Of a stretch of DNA of 64,000 nt, positions 15,166 to 23,648 are shown in pieces. Source of the stretch: Ilyomonas sp965219515 (GTDB taxonomy: Bacteria; Bacteroidota; Bacteroidia; Chitinophagales; Chitinophagaceae); the NCBI GenBank assembly GCA_965219515.1, contig OZ244776.1, forward strand, positions 310,001 through 374,000. Reading direction: 5' to 3'. Numbering within the stretch: position 1 is the stretch's first letter; the number at the start of each line of letters is the position of its first letter. The position numbers and the translations under genes are program-made. The notes beneath the pieces are model-generated. The model was not told the origin of the DNA, did no database searches, and worked only from the letters and a program-made list of their open reading frames with translations.

Positions 15166-16410
15166 TTAATGCACTGCCATCGTCATTTCACTTTCTTTAG
15201 CGGCTGTCTTTGTATTTTTTTGCCAGATAAAGAAGATGATAAACAGCACGATTAATATCGCTGGAAAACTCATCATTTTTAATAACGATTGTTGTCCGGT
15301 AGCCAGTTCCAGTGCATTTCCGGTAAGCCCTTTGGCAGCGTTGGCTGCGCGGGCAGTATCAATCCAGTCACCAATAACAGGTTGAAAGATGGAGGTGGAA
15401 AACATGCCAATGCCACCTACGATGGACATACCCAACGCACTGCTGCGCGGCACTCTGTATGCCACCGAACCAATCATTACCGGCCAGAAGTAACAGATGC
15501 CAAGGGCATAAACAATGGCTGCCACATAAGCCATTGGGCCTGTTACGGTGCTAAACAAATAAATGCCGGTTGTAGCAAGGATAGCTCCCATCAGCAGCAC
15601 GCCGGTTTGCCCAAAACGCCCCACTACAGGACCGGCGAAGAACCTGCCCACAGCAGAGATACCGTTTGTTAACGCTAAAATAAGCATACCGTTTGCACCG
15701 CTGGCGCCTAACACAATGGTTACCCATTGGCTGGGTCCAAATTCCGAGATGGCTGTAAGCGCCATGCAGCAGAACAGGAAGATGTACACCGGGCTGAGCA
15801 TCGCCTTGAAATTTTCCGTGAAAGAGGTAGCCTCGGCCACCTGCGCTTTGGGAAACGTTTTGCCAAAAAACAAAACCGCGTACGCGATAGTTGGTATCAA
15901 GGTTACCCACATTTGCGTTTGCCAGCTGGCTTCCATATTAGTCATAAAGTAGGAGATAAGCGAGCCTACCAATATGCCGCCGGGAAACCACATGTGAAAC
16001 CGCCCCAGCATTTTTTGCATGGTTACGCCCGAATACATATCGGCAATCATGGGGTTGCAGGCCGCTTCGGTGCATCCGTTGCCAACACCTATAAAAAGTG
16101 TAGAAACCAATAAAGTAGTATAGCTGCCGGCAAAAATGGTTGACAAAATACCAATGGTGTGGCACACAAAGGCAACCGACATAATGGTTTTAGGACCAAT
16201 TAAATGATAGAACAATCCGCCGAGAATCATAGAAATTGGAAAGCCTAAAAACCACATCGAGTTAATAAACCCAAGCTGTTCTGCCATAAGACCAAAACTT
16301 TGCCCCAATTGAGGCAGGATGCCGGCGCGGATAGAAAAAGTAAAAGCTGTGGTGATGAGTGCAAAGCAGCTTCCGTTAAACAAAGCGCTTTTATTAACAT
16401 GCTCGTTCAT
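15166..16410 (-). CDS. Major facilitator superfamily transporter
   Basis: 414 residues with about twelve hydrophobic spans. The first loop between helices 2 and 3 reads GGLFYHLIGPKTIM, a degenerate form of the MFS motif, and the helix-4/5 region has GNGCTEAACNPMIADMY. Overall layout resembles sugar or nucleoside permease-type MFS members (FucP-like length and an acidic residue in the GNGCTEA segment), but the substrate cannot be fixed. It lies next to a Gfo/Idh/MocA oxidoreductase in the same direction, 290 bp apart, which may suggest a sugar-related role. Confidence 0.85.
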   Translation of the reverse strand: MNEHVNKSALFNGSCFALITTAFTFSIRAGILPQLGQSFGLMAEQLGFINSMWFLGFPISMILGGLFYHLIGPKTIMSVAFVCHTIGILSTIFAGSYTTLLVSTLFIGVGNGCTEAACNPMIADMYSGVTMQKMLGRFHMWFPGGILVGSLISYFMTNMEASWQTQMWVTLIPTIAYAVLFFGKTFPKAQVAEATSFTENFKAMLSPVYIFLFCCMALTAISEFGPSQWVTIVLGASGANGMLILALTNGISAVGRFFAGPVVGRFGQTGVLLMGAILATTGIYLFSTVTGPMAYVAAIVYALGICYFWPVMIGSVAYRVPRSSALGMSIVGGIGMFSTSIFQPVIGDWIDTARAANAAKGLTGNALELATGQQSLLKMMSFPAILIVLFIIFFIWQKNTKTAAKESEMTMAVH

Positions 16411-16700
16411 TCAAATAAATTTTTAGTTGTTAGCAATCGAAACAGAATTATAAGAAGACTTGGTTTGGTGCAAACTAAAGTAAATTATTTTTTACATGAT
16501 AATATTACAAAATCGATTTTTTTTTATCTCTCAGCGTCATCTGCGCACTTTTTTCTCTACCAAATACCCAATTCATTTAGCTTGTAAAAGTGTATATGTT
16601 TCAACCCTACAGTTTAAGTTCTATCTGAATACACTACTTAAAAAATATAATAAACCAGAAACGCTACCTGCGCAGTTTCTTTATTCATGTATATACCAAC

Positions 16701-17693
16701 TTAATCTTCTTCATATTTTATTCCTGCCTGCCGCCTGATTTCGTCAAGCACCAGCATTTGTGTTAATGTATCTTCAAATGTCATTACGGGGCTTTCCGTT
16801 ACACCATCACGCAGACAGTTGCAAACATGCTGTGCTTCATATTGATAACCATGGCCGTCGCCACGTTCTACCGGAATGATTTGTTTTGTATCGGGATGAC
16901 CGGGATAATATTCAATTACGGCATCGGGAGAGTAAAAACGATGCGTAAGCCGGATGCGGCCTTTGGTTCCGCAAATATCAGCTTCAGTGGCAAGGTTGGT
17001 AGAAAAGGTAGAAAACAGTTGAGCCAAAGCGCCGTTGTTATACATAAAAACAACGGCGCACTGTTCATCTACACCGCTTGGTGCAGGAGTCATAAAAGCC
17101 TTAATGGTATCTGGTTTTCCAAGTACGCTCATTGCCATAAATACATTGTAGATGCCAATGTCAAGCATGGTGCCGCCAGCCAATGCCGGATCAAATAAAC
17201 GCGGCGGAACGGGTGGCTGCGGGGCAAAGCCAAAATTGATTAATACAGATTTGATATCGCCGATTATATTGTTTGCAAGAAGTTCTTGTATTTTTTTGTA
17301 GTTGGGTAAAAATTTGGTCCATACGGCTTCCATCAGAAACACTTTTTTCTCACGGGCTTTATCTATCATGGCTGTCGCCTGCTGATGATTAACGGCAAAC
17401 GCCTTTTCACACAATACGGCTTTATTGTGTTCTAAACAAAGCATGGTGTTTTTAAAATGTTCACTATGCGGCGTTGCGACATAGATAACATCAACGTTTT
17501 CGTTTTGTACCAATTCTTCGTAACTGCCATGCGTATATGTAACCGGAAAATCTTTGGCAAAAGCGTTGGCAGATTCAATGCTGCGGGCGCCGGCAGCAAC
17601 CAAAATAGCATCATCAACAAGTGTCAGATCGGTGGCAAACTTGCGGGCAATACGTCCGCAACCTAACATGCCCCAGCGTATTTTATCAGGCAT
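16701..17693 (-). CDS. Gfo/Idh/MocA-family oxidoreductase
   Basis: 330 residues from the ATG at 17693 (MPDKIRWGM); an ATG five codons upstream (17708) is possible. The Rossmann motif is GMLGCGRIARKFA. The family EKP motif appears as CEKAFAVN, with the catalytic Lys but Ala in place of Pro. The region GGTMLDIGIYN matches the family's dimer/active-site block with its conserved Asp. The sequence is closest in style to dimeric dihydrodiol dehydrogenase or D-xylose 1-dehydrogenase members, which use NADP; exact substrate is unknown. Confidence 0.88.
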   Translation of the reverse strand: MPDKIRWGMLGCGRIARKFATDLTLVDDAILVAAGARSIESANAFAKDFPVTYTHGSYEELVQNENVDVIYVATPHSEHFKNTMLCLEHNKAVLCEKAFAVNHQQATAMIDKAREKKVFLMEAVWTKFLPNYKKIQELLANNIIGDIKSVLINFGFAPQPPVPPRLFDPALAGGTMLDIGIYNVFMAMSVLGKPDTIKAFMTPAPSGVDEQCAVVFMYNNGALAQLFSTFSTNLATEADICGTKGRIRLTHRFYSPDAVIEYYPGHPDTKQIIPVERGDGHGYQYEAQHVCNCLRDGVTESPVMTFEDTLTQMLVLDEIRRQAGIKYEED

Positions 17694-17738
17694 AATTTTT
17701 TTCTGCAAATGTAAGGTTGAGACAAGTAAGCTGAAAGG

Positions 17739-17808
17739 GCAATGAGCAATTGGATATGAGATATTAGGTATGAGCTATGAGCGTTCAGATCATTCACCAT
17801 TTACCATT
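17739..17808. repeat. Heptad-register repeat tract (GATATGA / CACCATT), 10 units
   Basis: Ten 7-bp units in register. The left part uses GCAATGA, GATATGA, GGTATGA and GCTATGA. The right part switches to CACCATT and TACCATT, the complement of the TGGTGA words at 9932. So one tract joins two vocabularies without losing phase. Confidence 0.75.
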
Positions 17809-17842
17809 CACTTCTTCGCCACTCATTCTAACAAAAAAGAAC

Positions 17843-17874
17843 AAAAAAAAGGCCTGCCCTAAAGAGAGCTGGCC
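17843..17874 (-). terminator. Intrinsic terminator of the sigma/anti-sigma/Spy-like operon
   Basis: On the minus strand a GGCC-A-GCTC / GGGC-A-GGCC stem with one G-U pair and an A-A mismatch is followed by eight T. It lies 50 bp past the stop at 17924. Confidence 0.8.
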
Positions 17875-17923
17875 GTTGCTAACCTATGAAAAACACCAAG
17901 TTAAATCTAAGTCATAAAAACCG

Positions 17924-18358
17924 TCAGTTTTTTTTGCGCTGCTGCCTCATTTGCTGTAAGGGCTGCCGGTTGTTGTTTGCATTCGGGTGTCGGTTCTTCC
18001 ATTCGTTTTTTAGTAAGTTTCTAAATTCACCCTCTGCCATAAAAGCCCTGTTTACCCTGTCGTCCGATCCCATCACCCTTTTAAAATCGCCTTTGTATTT
18101 TTTTCTGATGTTTACAATTTTTTCCTGCTGAGCCACTATGTCATCCGGATTTTCTTTTCTCGCTTTTCTTATCTCCTGCTGGTAATTATTGTAAATCGGC
18201 CAAAACTTTTGCGCTTCCTGCGGCGATAATTTTAACTGATTGGTTATATAAGCTGTTTTAACTGCTTCGATGTCTTTATCGTTATCACTATCGTCTTGCG
18301 CAGTACAAAAGTAACCATGTAACAATAACAAAAACAAGATGAATAGAGTTTTGCGCAT
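17924..18358 (-). CDS. Small periplasmic Spy/CpxP-like protein
   Basis: 144 residues from the ATG at 18358, chosen because it begins a clean signal peptide (MRKTLFILFLLLLHGYFCTAQ) and leaves 13 bp after the upstream gene; an upstream in-frame start at 18397 would overlap that gene. The mature part is helical and charged, with LKLSPQEAQKFWPIYNNYQQEIRKAR, which resembles the LTxxQ-type helical repeats of Spy/CpxP periplasmic chaperones and metal sensors. The C-terminus is Asn/Gln/Arg-rich. As third gene behind an ECF sigma factor and anti-sigma it is probably part of an envelope-stress response. Family assignment is moderate. Confidence 0.7.
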   Translation of the reverse strand: MRKTLFILFLLLLHGYFCTAQDDSDNDKDIEAVKTAYITNQLKLSPQEAQKFWPIYNNYQQEIRKARKENPDDIVAQQEKIVNIRKKYKGDFKRVMGSDDRVNRAFMAEGEFRNLLKNEWKNRHPNANNNRQPLQQMRQQRKKN

Positions 18359-18371
18359 ATTTAATGTGATT

Positions 18372-19094
18372 TTAAATTCCTTTAATATATTTTTCATCTC
18401 CGTTGCTGTTTTCGTTGAGATACTTCTTTATTTCGCCATCGCTAACATTGTTGAGTAATGTTTTAAACAAGTTTTGTCCGTTTGTTACATTGCTTTCATC
18501 ATCCGGGGTTTGCAGCACATCAATATCCGACATAGTGTTATTTAAGTAATCAGAAATTTCAATATCAGGCACTTTCGATAATGCATGCGTATAATTGTTT
18601 GAGTAAATAACGTCGCTGTTATTTTTTCCGGTAAATAAAATAATGCTGATAGCAATTATACCAATTGCAATAGCTGCCGCAGCATACGTAAGCCATGTTG
18701 CCGGGCGATGCATTTTTATTACAGTTGCTGTTTTTTGCGCAACAGGTATCTGAACCGTAAACGAATCGAAATAACCTTGCGGAACCTGATATGGGTTTTT
18801 CTTTGAAATGCCTTCCAAAAACAAGTCTGCTTCTTCAGCTTCTTGTTGCATTTCACTTTGTAAAAATTCGGTTTTTATTTTTAGTAAAAGGCTGTCTGCC
18901 AGGTTATCAAAATAATGCAATGGCGGCGCAGCATAAGGCGTTTCGGAAGAAACAGGCAGATTAATTTTGCTGATAACATCATCTGCCAGATTATCAAAAT
19001 AATGCACCGGTACATTATATGTAGGTAAGTGCCTGATGTTTGCCAGTTCATCGGGCAATTCATTGTGATTCATATTATATTCTTCTAAATTCAA
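18372..19094 (-). CDS. Putative membrane-bound anti-sigma factor with three YFD motifs
   Basis: 240 residues. The cytoplasmic N-terminal part carries three copies of a short motif: HYFDNLAD at 31-38, HYFDNLAD at 60-67, and GYFDSFTV at 107-114, each preceded by a V/A-P. One transmembrane helix spans about 134-155, and the C-terminal 85 residues would be periplasmic. Position directly after the ECF sigma gene (38-bp gap) and a single membrane span point to an anti-sigma factor. No zinc-binding HxxxCxxC is present. At the DNA level the first two motifs share a 24-bp near-identical stretch (18896-18919 and 18983-19006). Confidence 0.7.
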   Translation of the reverse strand: MNLEEYNMNHNELPDELANIRHLPTYNVPVHYFDNLADDVISKINLPVSSETPYAAPPLHYFDNLADSLLLKIKTEFLQSEMQQEAEEADLFLEGISKKNPYQVPQGYFDSFTVQIPVAQKTATVIKMHRPATWLTYAAAAIAIGIIAISIILFTGKNNSDVIYSNNYTHALSKVPDIEISDYLNNTMSDIDVLQTPDDESNVTNGQNLFKTLLNNVSDGEIKKYLNENSNGDEKYIKGI

Positions 19095-19132
19095 TTTAAC
19101 AACAATTTACGACACAAATCACAATTTGTGGT

Positions 19133-19678
19133 TTAATGATTTTTAATATATTCACTTACTTTTTTTGCCGCATGATGATAGCTTGCCTTCAACGCGCCTT
19201 CGCTTGTCTCCAATACGCGGCTCATTTCTTCATAAGGCATCTCGTCGTAGTAGCGCAGGTTAAATACAGCACGCTGCTTTTCGGGCAGTGTTTGAATGGC
19301 TACCTGCAGCTTCCATTCCAGCCGGTTGGCGTCAAAGCCTTCGTCTGCTTTTATTTTGTTTGATAAACCTGTTTCCACATCGCTGAAACTTACAGAAGAT
19401 CGCTTTTTTTGCTGCTGCAGAAAGGTGAGCGATTCATTGGTGGCTATGCGGTACAGCCAGGTATAAAGCTGACTGTCTTCTCTGAAATTATCCAACGCAT
19501 TCCAAACTTTGATAAACATATTTTGCAGCACGTCATTGGCATCTTCGTGCGTAACCACCATGCGCCGGATGTGCCAGTAAAGCTTTTCCTGGTATTTTTT
19601 TATAATTGCCGTAAAAGCCTGCTCTTTTGTTTCTGCCTGCCTGAACCGGCGCAATAATTCCTGATCATCTAACTGCAT
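19133..19678 (-). CDS. ECF-family RNA polymerase sigma factor
   Basis: 181 residues from the ATG at 19678 (MQLDDQELLRRF); an upstream in-frame start at 19726 would add an unusual hydrophobic leader. Region 2 shows DANDVLQNMFIKVWNALDNFREDSQLYTWLYRIATNESL; region 4 shows LPEKQRAVFNLRYYDEMPYEEMSRVLETSEGALKASYHHA, the promoter -35-binding helix-turn-helix. It heads a three-gene operon with an anti-sigma-like membrane protein and a Spy-like periplasmic protein. The usual model is release of the sigma factor after envelope stress; the inducing signal is unknown. Confidence 0.92.
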   Translation of the reverse strand: MQLDDQELLRRFRQAETKEQAFTAIIKKYQEKLYWHIRRMVVTHEDANDVLQNMFIKVWNALDNFREDSQLYTWLYRIATNESLTFLQQQKKRSSVSFSDVETGLSNKIKADEGFDANRLEWKLQVAIQTLPEKQRAVFNLRYYDEMPYEEMSRVLETSEGALKASYHHAAKKVSEYIKNH

Positions 19679-19924
19679 ACAGGGGAATTTTAATGGTAAA
19701 ATAAAAAACCCGCAGGTAAGATGCACGTTTGTTATGAATGTTTAAATACAAAAGCAAAACCGTTGATTTTATAATATTATTAAGGTACATGATTGCTGTG
19801 ATATTCAGCTTTTTTGTACGGGCAAATGATTAAATGTTGCAAGATAAAGGTTTTGATAAATAACCTGCGATGCACAAGAATCCCCAAGGTTAGAGATTTA
19901 TAACTAAGTTTGAATTTCAGAAAT

Positions 19925-22447
19925 ATGAACAGGACTTTTACAATGCGTAAACTGACAATCGCTTACACGTTATTCTTCGCTTTATTTACTTTTCAAACAA
20001 ATGCACAGGCACCCGCAACCTATAACAGCGCCGATATTTATCTGGGATTGCAAAAGCTGAAAGTGCTTGGCAGCGTACTTTATATTGCGGCGCATCCCGA
20101 TGATGAAAACACAAGGCTGCTGGCTTATTTTTCCAAAGAAAAACAGTATCGCACCGGCTACATGAGCCTGACACGCGGCGACGGCGGTCAAAACCTGATA
20201 GGCGATGAGCAGGGCATAGAACTGGGTTTAATTCGCACGCAGGAATTGCTATCAGCCCGCCGCATAGATGGCGCAGAACAGTTTTTTGGAACCGCTTATG
20301 ATTTCGGCTTTAGTAAAAATGCTACGGAAGCTCTTAAAATATGGGATCACGATAAAATGCTGAGCGATGTAGTTTGGGTAATACGAAAGTTTCAGCCGGA
20401 CGTTATCATTACCCGTTTTCCACCCGACGCGCGCGCGGGGCACGGGCATCACTGGGCATCATCCATTTTAGCTGCCGAAGCTTTTTCTGCGGCAGCCGAC
20501 AGCACAAAATTTGCAGACCAGTTTCAGCAGGGCGTTAAGCCATGGCAGGCAAAGCGTATTTTTTGGAATACGTATAATTTTGGTGGTAACAATACCACGT
20601 CTCCCGACCAGTTAACCATAGACATTGGTAAGTTCAATCCCTTGCTGGGCAAGGGTTACGGCGAAATAGCAGCCGAAAGCCGAAGCCGTCATGAAAGTCA
20701 GGGTTTCGGGTCGTTAAAGCAACGCGGACAAAGCACCGAATTTTTTTCTTTCACTAATGGCGCGCCGGCTTCGCAGGACATGATGGACGGGATAAATACA
20801 ACCTGGCAACGTGTTGACAACAGCGGTATGATTGAAAGCAGAATTGATGGCATTATTGCGCAATACAATTTTGCCAGTCCGCAAAACAGCATTGATAGTC
20901 TGGTTGGTTTATACAATGAAATAAACACGTTAAGTGGCAGTTACTGGCGCTATAAAAAAGCGGAGGAAGTAAAAAACCTCATTGCCGAATGCGCGGGATT
21001 GTTTATGGAAGCCAATGCCGATAAGCATTACGCCATTACAGGAGATACATTAGCCATTAGTTTTACTGTAAATAAAAGAAATGATGCGAATGTGAAATTA
21101 GACAATATTGAACTCGACAGGTTCGATACAACATTGCAAAATTCTTTACTCACCAACACCAATCTTATCATTCATACGCCATTTCAGGTACGGAAAGATA
21201 AACCTTTGTATCAGCCATATTGGTTGCGAAATGGTCATTTGCAGGGCAGTTTTATGATAGACAATCAATCGCAGATTGGCATGGCTGAAAACGATCCTGA
21301 TTATACGGCCGTTTTCAGCGTTGTGATTAACGGAACAACACTCCGGTATCAGAAACCCGTTCAGTACAAATATGCCGATGCTGTAAGAGGAGAAATATAC
21401 GAGCCTGTACATGTTATTACACCGTTTGCCGTTTCTGCCATGCCCGGTATCGCCCTGCTGAATGTAAAGCCGCAAAGCGGGCAGGCGCCGGAACCGGAAC
21501 TAAAAATTACTTTCAAATCGAATATTACTGCTGAACATTTACCGGTTGCCATACATGCGATGCAGCAGAAAAAAATCATTTTCTCAAAAGATACCATCAT
21601 CAATGCGGAAGCGGGGAAAGAGTATCTGTTTACTGCCGGTATAAAAAAAATTGTGTCAGATAAATCAGAAAATAACATTCAGGTATCGGCTGGTGTGAAG
21701 CAGAATGGCGTTACTTCTACTTATACCAACTATTTACGCACCATTCATTATGATCATATTCCCGATATCAATTACAATTTTAAAGATAATGTGCGGCTCA
21801 TTCCCGAAGAAATAAAAACCATCGGGAAAAATATCGGTTACATTACCGGCGCCGGTGACAAAGTGCCGCAGGCATTACAGCAAATGGGATTTATTGTAAA
21901 GCTGCTTGGCGAGAATGATGTTACACCTTCTAATCTGGCACAGTTTGATGCGATTATATCCGGCATCCGCGCTTACAATCTTTTCGACTGGCTGCCTGCC
22001 AAATATGATATTTTGATGAATTATATAAAATCGGGCGGCAATTATATCGTTCAATACAATCAGCAGGATGTGGTAACCAGAAATATTGGACCGTATCCTT
22101 TTATCATCAGCCGTACACGCGTAACAGACGAAACGGCAGATGTTCATATCCTGTTGCCAAACAGCAGTGTTTTCAATTATCCCAACAAAATAACTTCTGC
22201 CGATTTTGCTAACTGGATTCAGGAACGCAGTATTTACCAGGCGGAGAATTTTGATTCGCATTACATTGCTCCGATTGGTATGCACGATGCCGGTGAGCCG
22301 GAAACAAACGGAAGCTTATTGATTGCGCCGTATGGAAAAGGAAATTTCGTTTATACCGGACTTGTATTTTTTCGGGAATTGCCTGCCGGCGTTGCAGGAG
22401 CATACCGGCTAATGGCGAATTTGATTGCTGTGCCAAAAAATAATTGA
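19925..22447 (+). CDS. Secreted PIG-L-family deacetylase with C-terminal ThuA/GATase-like domain
   Basis: 840 residues from the ATG at 19925; an in-frame TTG at 19910 is an alternative. After a signal peptide (ending TNAQ) comes a LmbE/PIG-L domain: AAHPDDE holds the zinc ligands His and Asp, and AGHGHHWASS gives the distal His. PIG-L enzymes remove acetyl groups from N-acetylglucosamine-type sugars. The middle is beta-rich, and the last 200 residues (GYITGAGDKVPQALQQMGF ... FDAIISGIRAYN) look like a ThuA/glutamine-amidotransferase-like flavodoxin fold. The enlarged architecture is known in Bacteroidota; the physiological substrate is not. The next small gene starts 3 bp after the stop. Confidence 0.88.
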   Translation: MNRTFTMRKLTIAYTLFFALFTFQTNAQAPATYNSADIYLGLQKLKVLGSVLYIAAHPDDENTRLLAYFSKEKQYRTGYMSLTRGDGGQNLIGDEQGIELGLIRTQELLSARRIDGAEQFFGTAYDFGFSKNATEALKIWDHDKMLSDVVWVIRKFQPDVIITRFPPDARAGHGHHWASSILAAEAFSAAADSTKFADQFQQGVKPWQAKRIFWNTYNFGGNNTTSPDQLTIDIGKFNPLLGKGYGEIAAESRSRHESQGFGSLKQRGQSTEFFSFTNGAPASQDMMDGINTTWQRVDNSGMIESRIDGIIAQYNFASPQNSIDSLVGLYNEINTLSGSYWRYKKAEEVKNLIAECAGLFMEANADKHYAITGDTLAISFTVNKRNDANVKLDNIELDRFDTTLQNSLLTNTNLIIHTPFQVRKDKPLYQPYWLRNGHLQGSFMIDNQSQIGMAENDPDYTAVFSVVINGTTLRYQKPVQYKYADAVRGEIYEPVHVITPFAVSAMPGIALLNVKPQSGQAPEPELKITFKSNITAEHLPVAIHAMQQKKIIFSKDTIINAEAGKEYLFTAGIKKIVSDKSENNIQVSAGVKQNGVTSTYTNYLRTIHYDHIPDINYNFKDNVRLIPEEIKTIGKNIGYITGAGDKVPQALQQMGFIVKLLGENDVTPSNLAQFDAIISGIRAYNLFDWLPAKYDILMNYIKSGGNYIVQYNQQDVVTRNIGPYPFIISRTRVTDETADVHILLPNSSVFNYPNKITSADFANWIQERSIYQAENFDSHYIAPIGMHDAGEPETNGSLLIAPYGKGNFVYTGLVFFRELPAGVAGAYRLMANLIAVPKNN

Positions 22448-22450
22448 GCG

Positions 22451-22600
22451 ATGAAGGCTAACAGAAGAGAAATCAGTATTTGGTTGCTTGTGATATTGGC
22501 AATTGCCATTGGTTTTATTATCAAAAACGTAAAAATTGGTTTTATCATCGGCGGGCTTATCGGGCTGCTGGCAGGAAGTTTTGCCGGCGGCAGAAGATGA
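22451..22600 (+). CDS. 49-residue membrane protein, coupled to the PIG-L gene
   Basis: An ATG 3 bp after the PIG-L stop opens a 49-codon frame (MKANRREISIWLLVILAIAI ... AGSFAGGRR). It encodes a charged N-terminus, a hydrophobic hairpin of two spans (about 9-25 and 29-45) with a Gly-rich second half, and a GGRR tail. The tight spacing implies translational coupling. Positive-in flanks and clean hydrophobicity argue that it is real. Function unknown. Confidence 0.65.
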   Translation: MKANRREISIWLLVILAIAIGFIIKNVKIGFIIGGLIGLLAGSFAGGRR

Positions 22601-22662
22601 TAATTAATAAATTATAAATTGTATTTTTTAGTTTGAATATCCGGTCAGCAATTAACAATATC

Positions 22663-22684
22663 AAAAACTCCCTAAGAATAGGGA
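22663..22684 (-). terminator. Intrinsic terminator of the 79-aa lipoprotein gene
   Basis: Minus-strand TCCCTA ... TAGGGA stem (22669-22674 with 22679-22684), 4-base loop, followed by a T-run (complement of 22663-22667). It overlaps the first copy of the 43-bp repeat. Confidence 0.7.
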
Positions 22685-22718
22685 TGGCCTCTAACGATTG
22701 CTTGCCATATAAAAAAGT
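22676..22718. repeat. 43-bp direct repeat, copy 1
   Basis: Matches 23193-23235 at 42 of 43 positions. Both copies lie downstream of a small minus-strand lipoprotein gene and overlap its terminator hairpin; the conserved part also extends outside the stem (CTAACGATTGCTTGCCATAT). Confidence 0.9.
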
Positions 22719-22776
22719 TTTATCGCTTTTGTTTCCGCAGGCAGAACAGAAAACAAGCTTTGTTTTATTTCAAAAA

Positions 22777-23016
22777 TTATTGTAGCTGCTTCATCGAATC
22801 TTTCATAATCTTCGCTGTTGAATCAATTACTCTTTCGTTTGAATCTGACTTTTGAGCTATCGAATCTTTTGCCAGAGATTTTTGAGAATCAATAACTTCT
22901 TTGGTAGAATCCATCGTATCTATAATTGACGATTGATTGTTACATGCCAGCAGATTGAAAAGAACAATTAAGAAAAACAAAGATTGCAACCGGTTGTTGC
23001 ATATTTTTTTTGCCAT
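22777..23016 (-). CDS. Small lipoprotein
   Basis: 79 residues from the ATG at 23016, chosen because it begins a proper lipoprotein signal (MAKKICNNRLQSLFFLIVLF followed by NLLAC, lipobox LLAC). The frame is open to 23157 but that extension is not signal-like. The mature part is short, charged and rich in Ser, Asp and Lys (repeated DS motifs), probably helical. It has no recognised domain. Together with the lipoprotein at 23288 it forms a pair, each followed by the same 43-bp element. Confidence 0.6.
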   Translation of the reverse strand: MAKKICNNRLQSLFFLIVLFNLLACNNQSSIIDTMDSTKEVIDSQKSLAKDSIAQKSDSNERVIDSTAKIMKDSMKQLQ

Positions 23017-23175
23017 TCGATATAAAGATTTAAAAAAGTAACCCAAAAATAAATCAACAGATAAAAAGTAAGATTGAATATTGGAAAAAAAATGAGTGGC
23101 GAATCCTAAGTAATAAATCGTAACAACTTCCTTTGAATGGTTTAATGTTCTGATCAATGATTAATAATATCACAT

Positions 23176-23205
23176 AAAAAAGCCCTCCCCAGGAATAGGG
23201 ACGGC
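23176..23205 (-). terminator. Intrinsic terminator of the MMGDST lipoprotein gene
   Basis: Minus-strand stem of eight pairs with one mismatch (23182-23189 with 23198-23205), followed by six T (complement of 23176-23181). It overlaps the second copy of the 43-bp repeat. Confidence 0.75.
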
Positions 23206-23235
23206 CTCTAACGATTGCTTGCCATATAAAAAAGT
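23193..23235. repeat. 43-bp direct repeat, copy 2
   Basis: 42 of 43 positions match 22676-22718; the single difference is C for T in the GAYGGCC segment. Distance between copies is 517 bp. Confidence 0.9.
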
Positions 23236-23287
23236 ATTTACTGTCCGGGGTCAGCAAGCCATTGACCTATTGAACAGCTTCTAAAAA

Positions 23288-23497
23288 TTACATTTTGGTA
23301 GAATCACCCATCATCATGCTGGATGTATCGCCCATTCTCATGGTAGAATCACCCATCATAGAAGATGAATCAGGCATTGCTGGAGCTACGCTTGATTCAT
23401 CCATCATAGAAGTAGAATCTGTAGTAGTTGTGTCGCCGGAACCTGAACCACAGGCAGCAAATGCGCCGATTGCTAAAACCAATAAAAGCTTTTTCAT
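23288..23497 (-). CDS. 69-residue Met/Ser/Asp-repeat lipoprotein
   Basis: Signal MKKLLLVLAIGAFAACGSGS with lipobox FAAC. The mature region is a low-complexity chain with repeated MMGDST / MGDTSSM units and many Met, Ser, Asp and Thr. No fold is expected. Met- and Asp-rich periplasmic segments sometimes bind metals such as copper, but nothing else in the neighbourhood supports that here. A proper lipoprotein signal and own terminator indicate a real gene. Confidence 0.7.
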   Translation of the reverse strand: MKKLLLVLAIGAFAACGSGSGDTTTTDSTSMMDESSVAPAMPDSSSMMGDSTMRMGDTSSMMMGDSTKM

Positions 23498-23648
23498 TGT
23501 TGTGAATGTTTTGTGTGTAAGTGAATTTCAGGTTTATACCCAAACTGCAAAAAGGTAACCCGCCGCTTCAAATTATTTTAAAAAAAATTTTTCCATTCGA
23601 TTTGGGTTACTTTTATCGCCCCAACAGTATTAAAATCACATTCAGCGA

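Noticed and set aside
15551..15952. Several frames of 119-129 residues inside the MFS gene
   Set aside because: They are alternative frames of a membrane protein gene, without domains or start signals.
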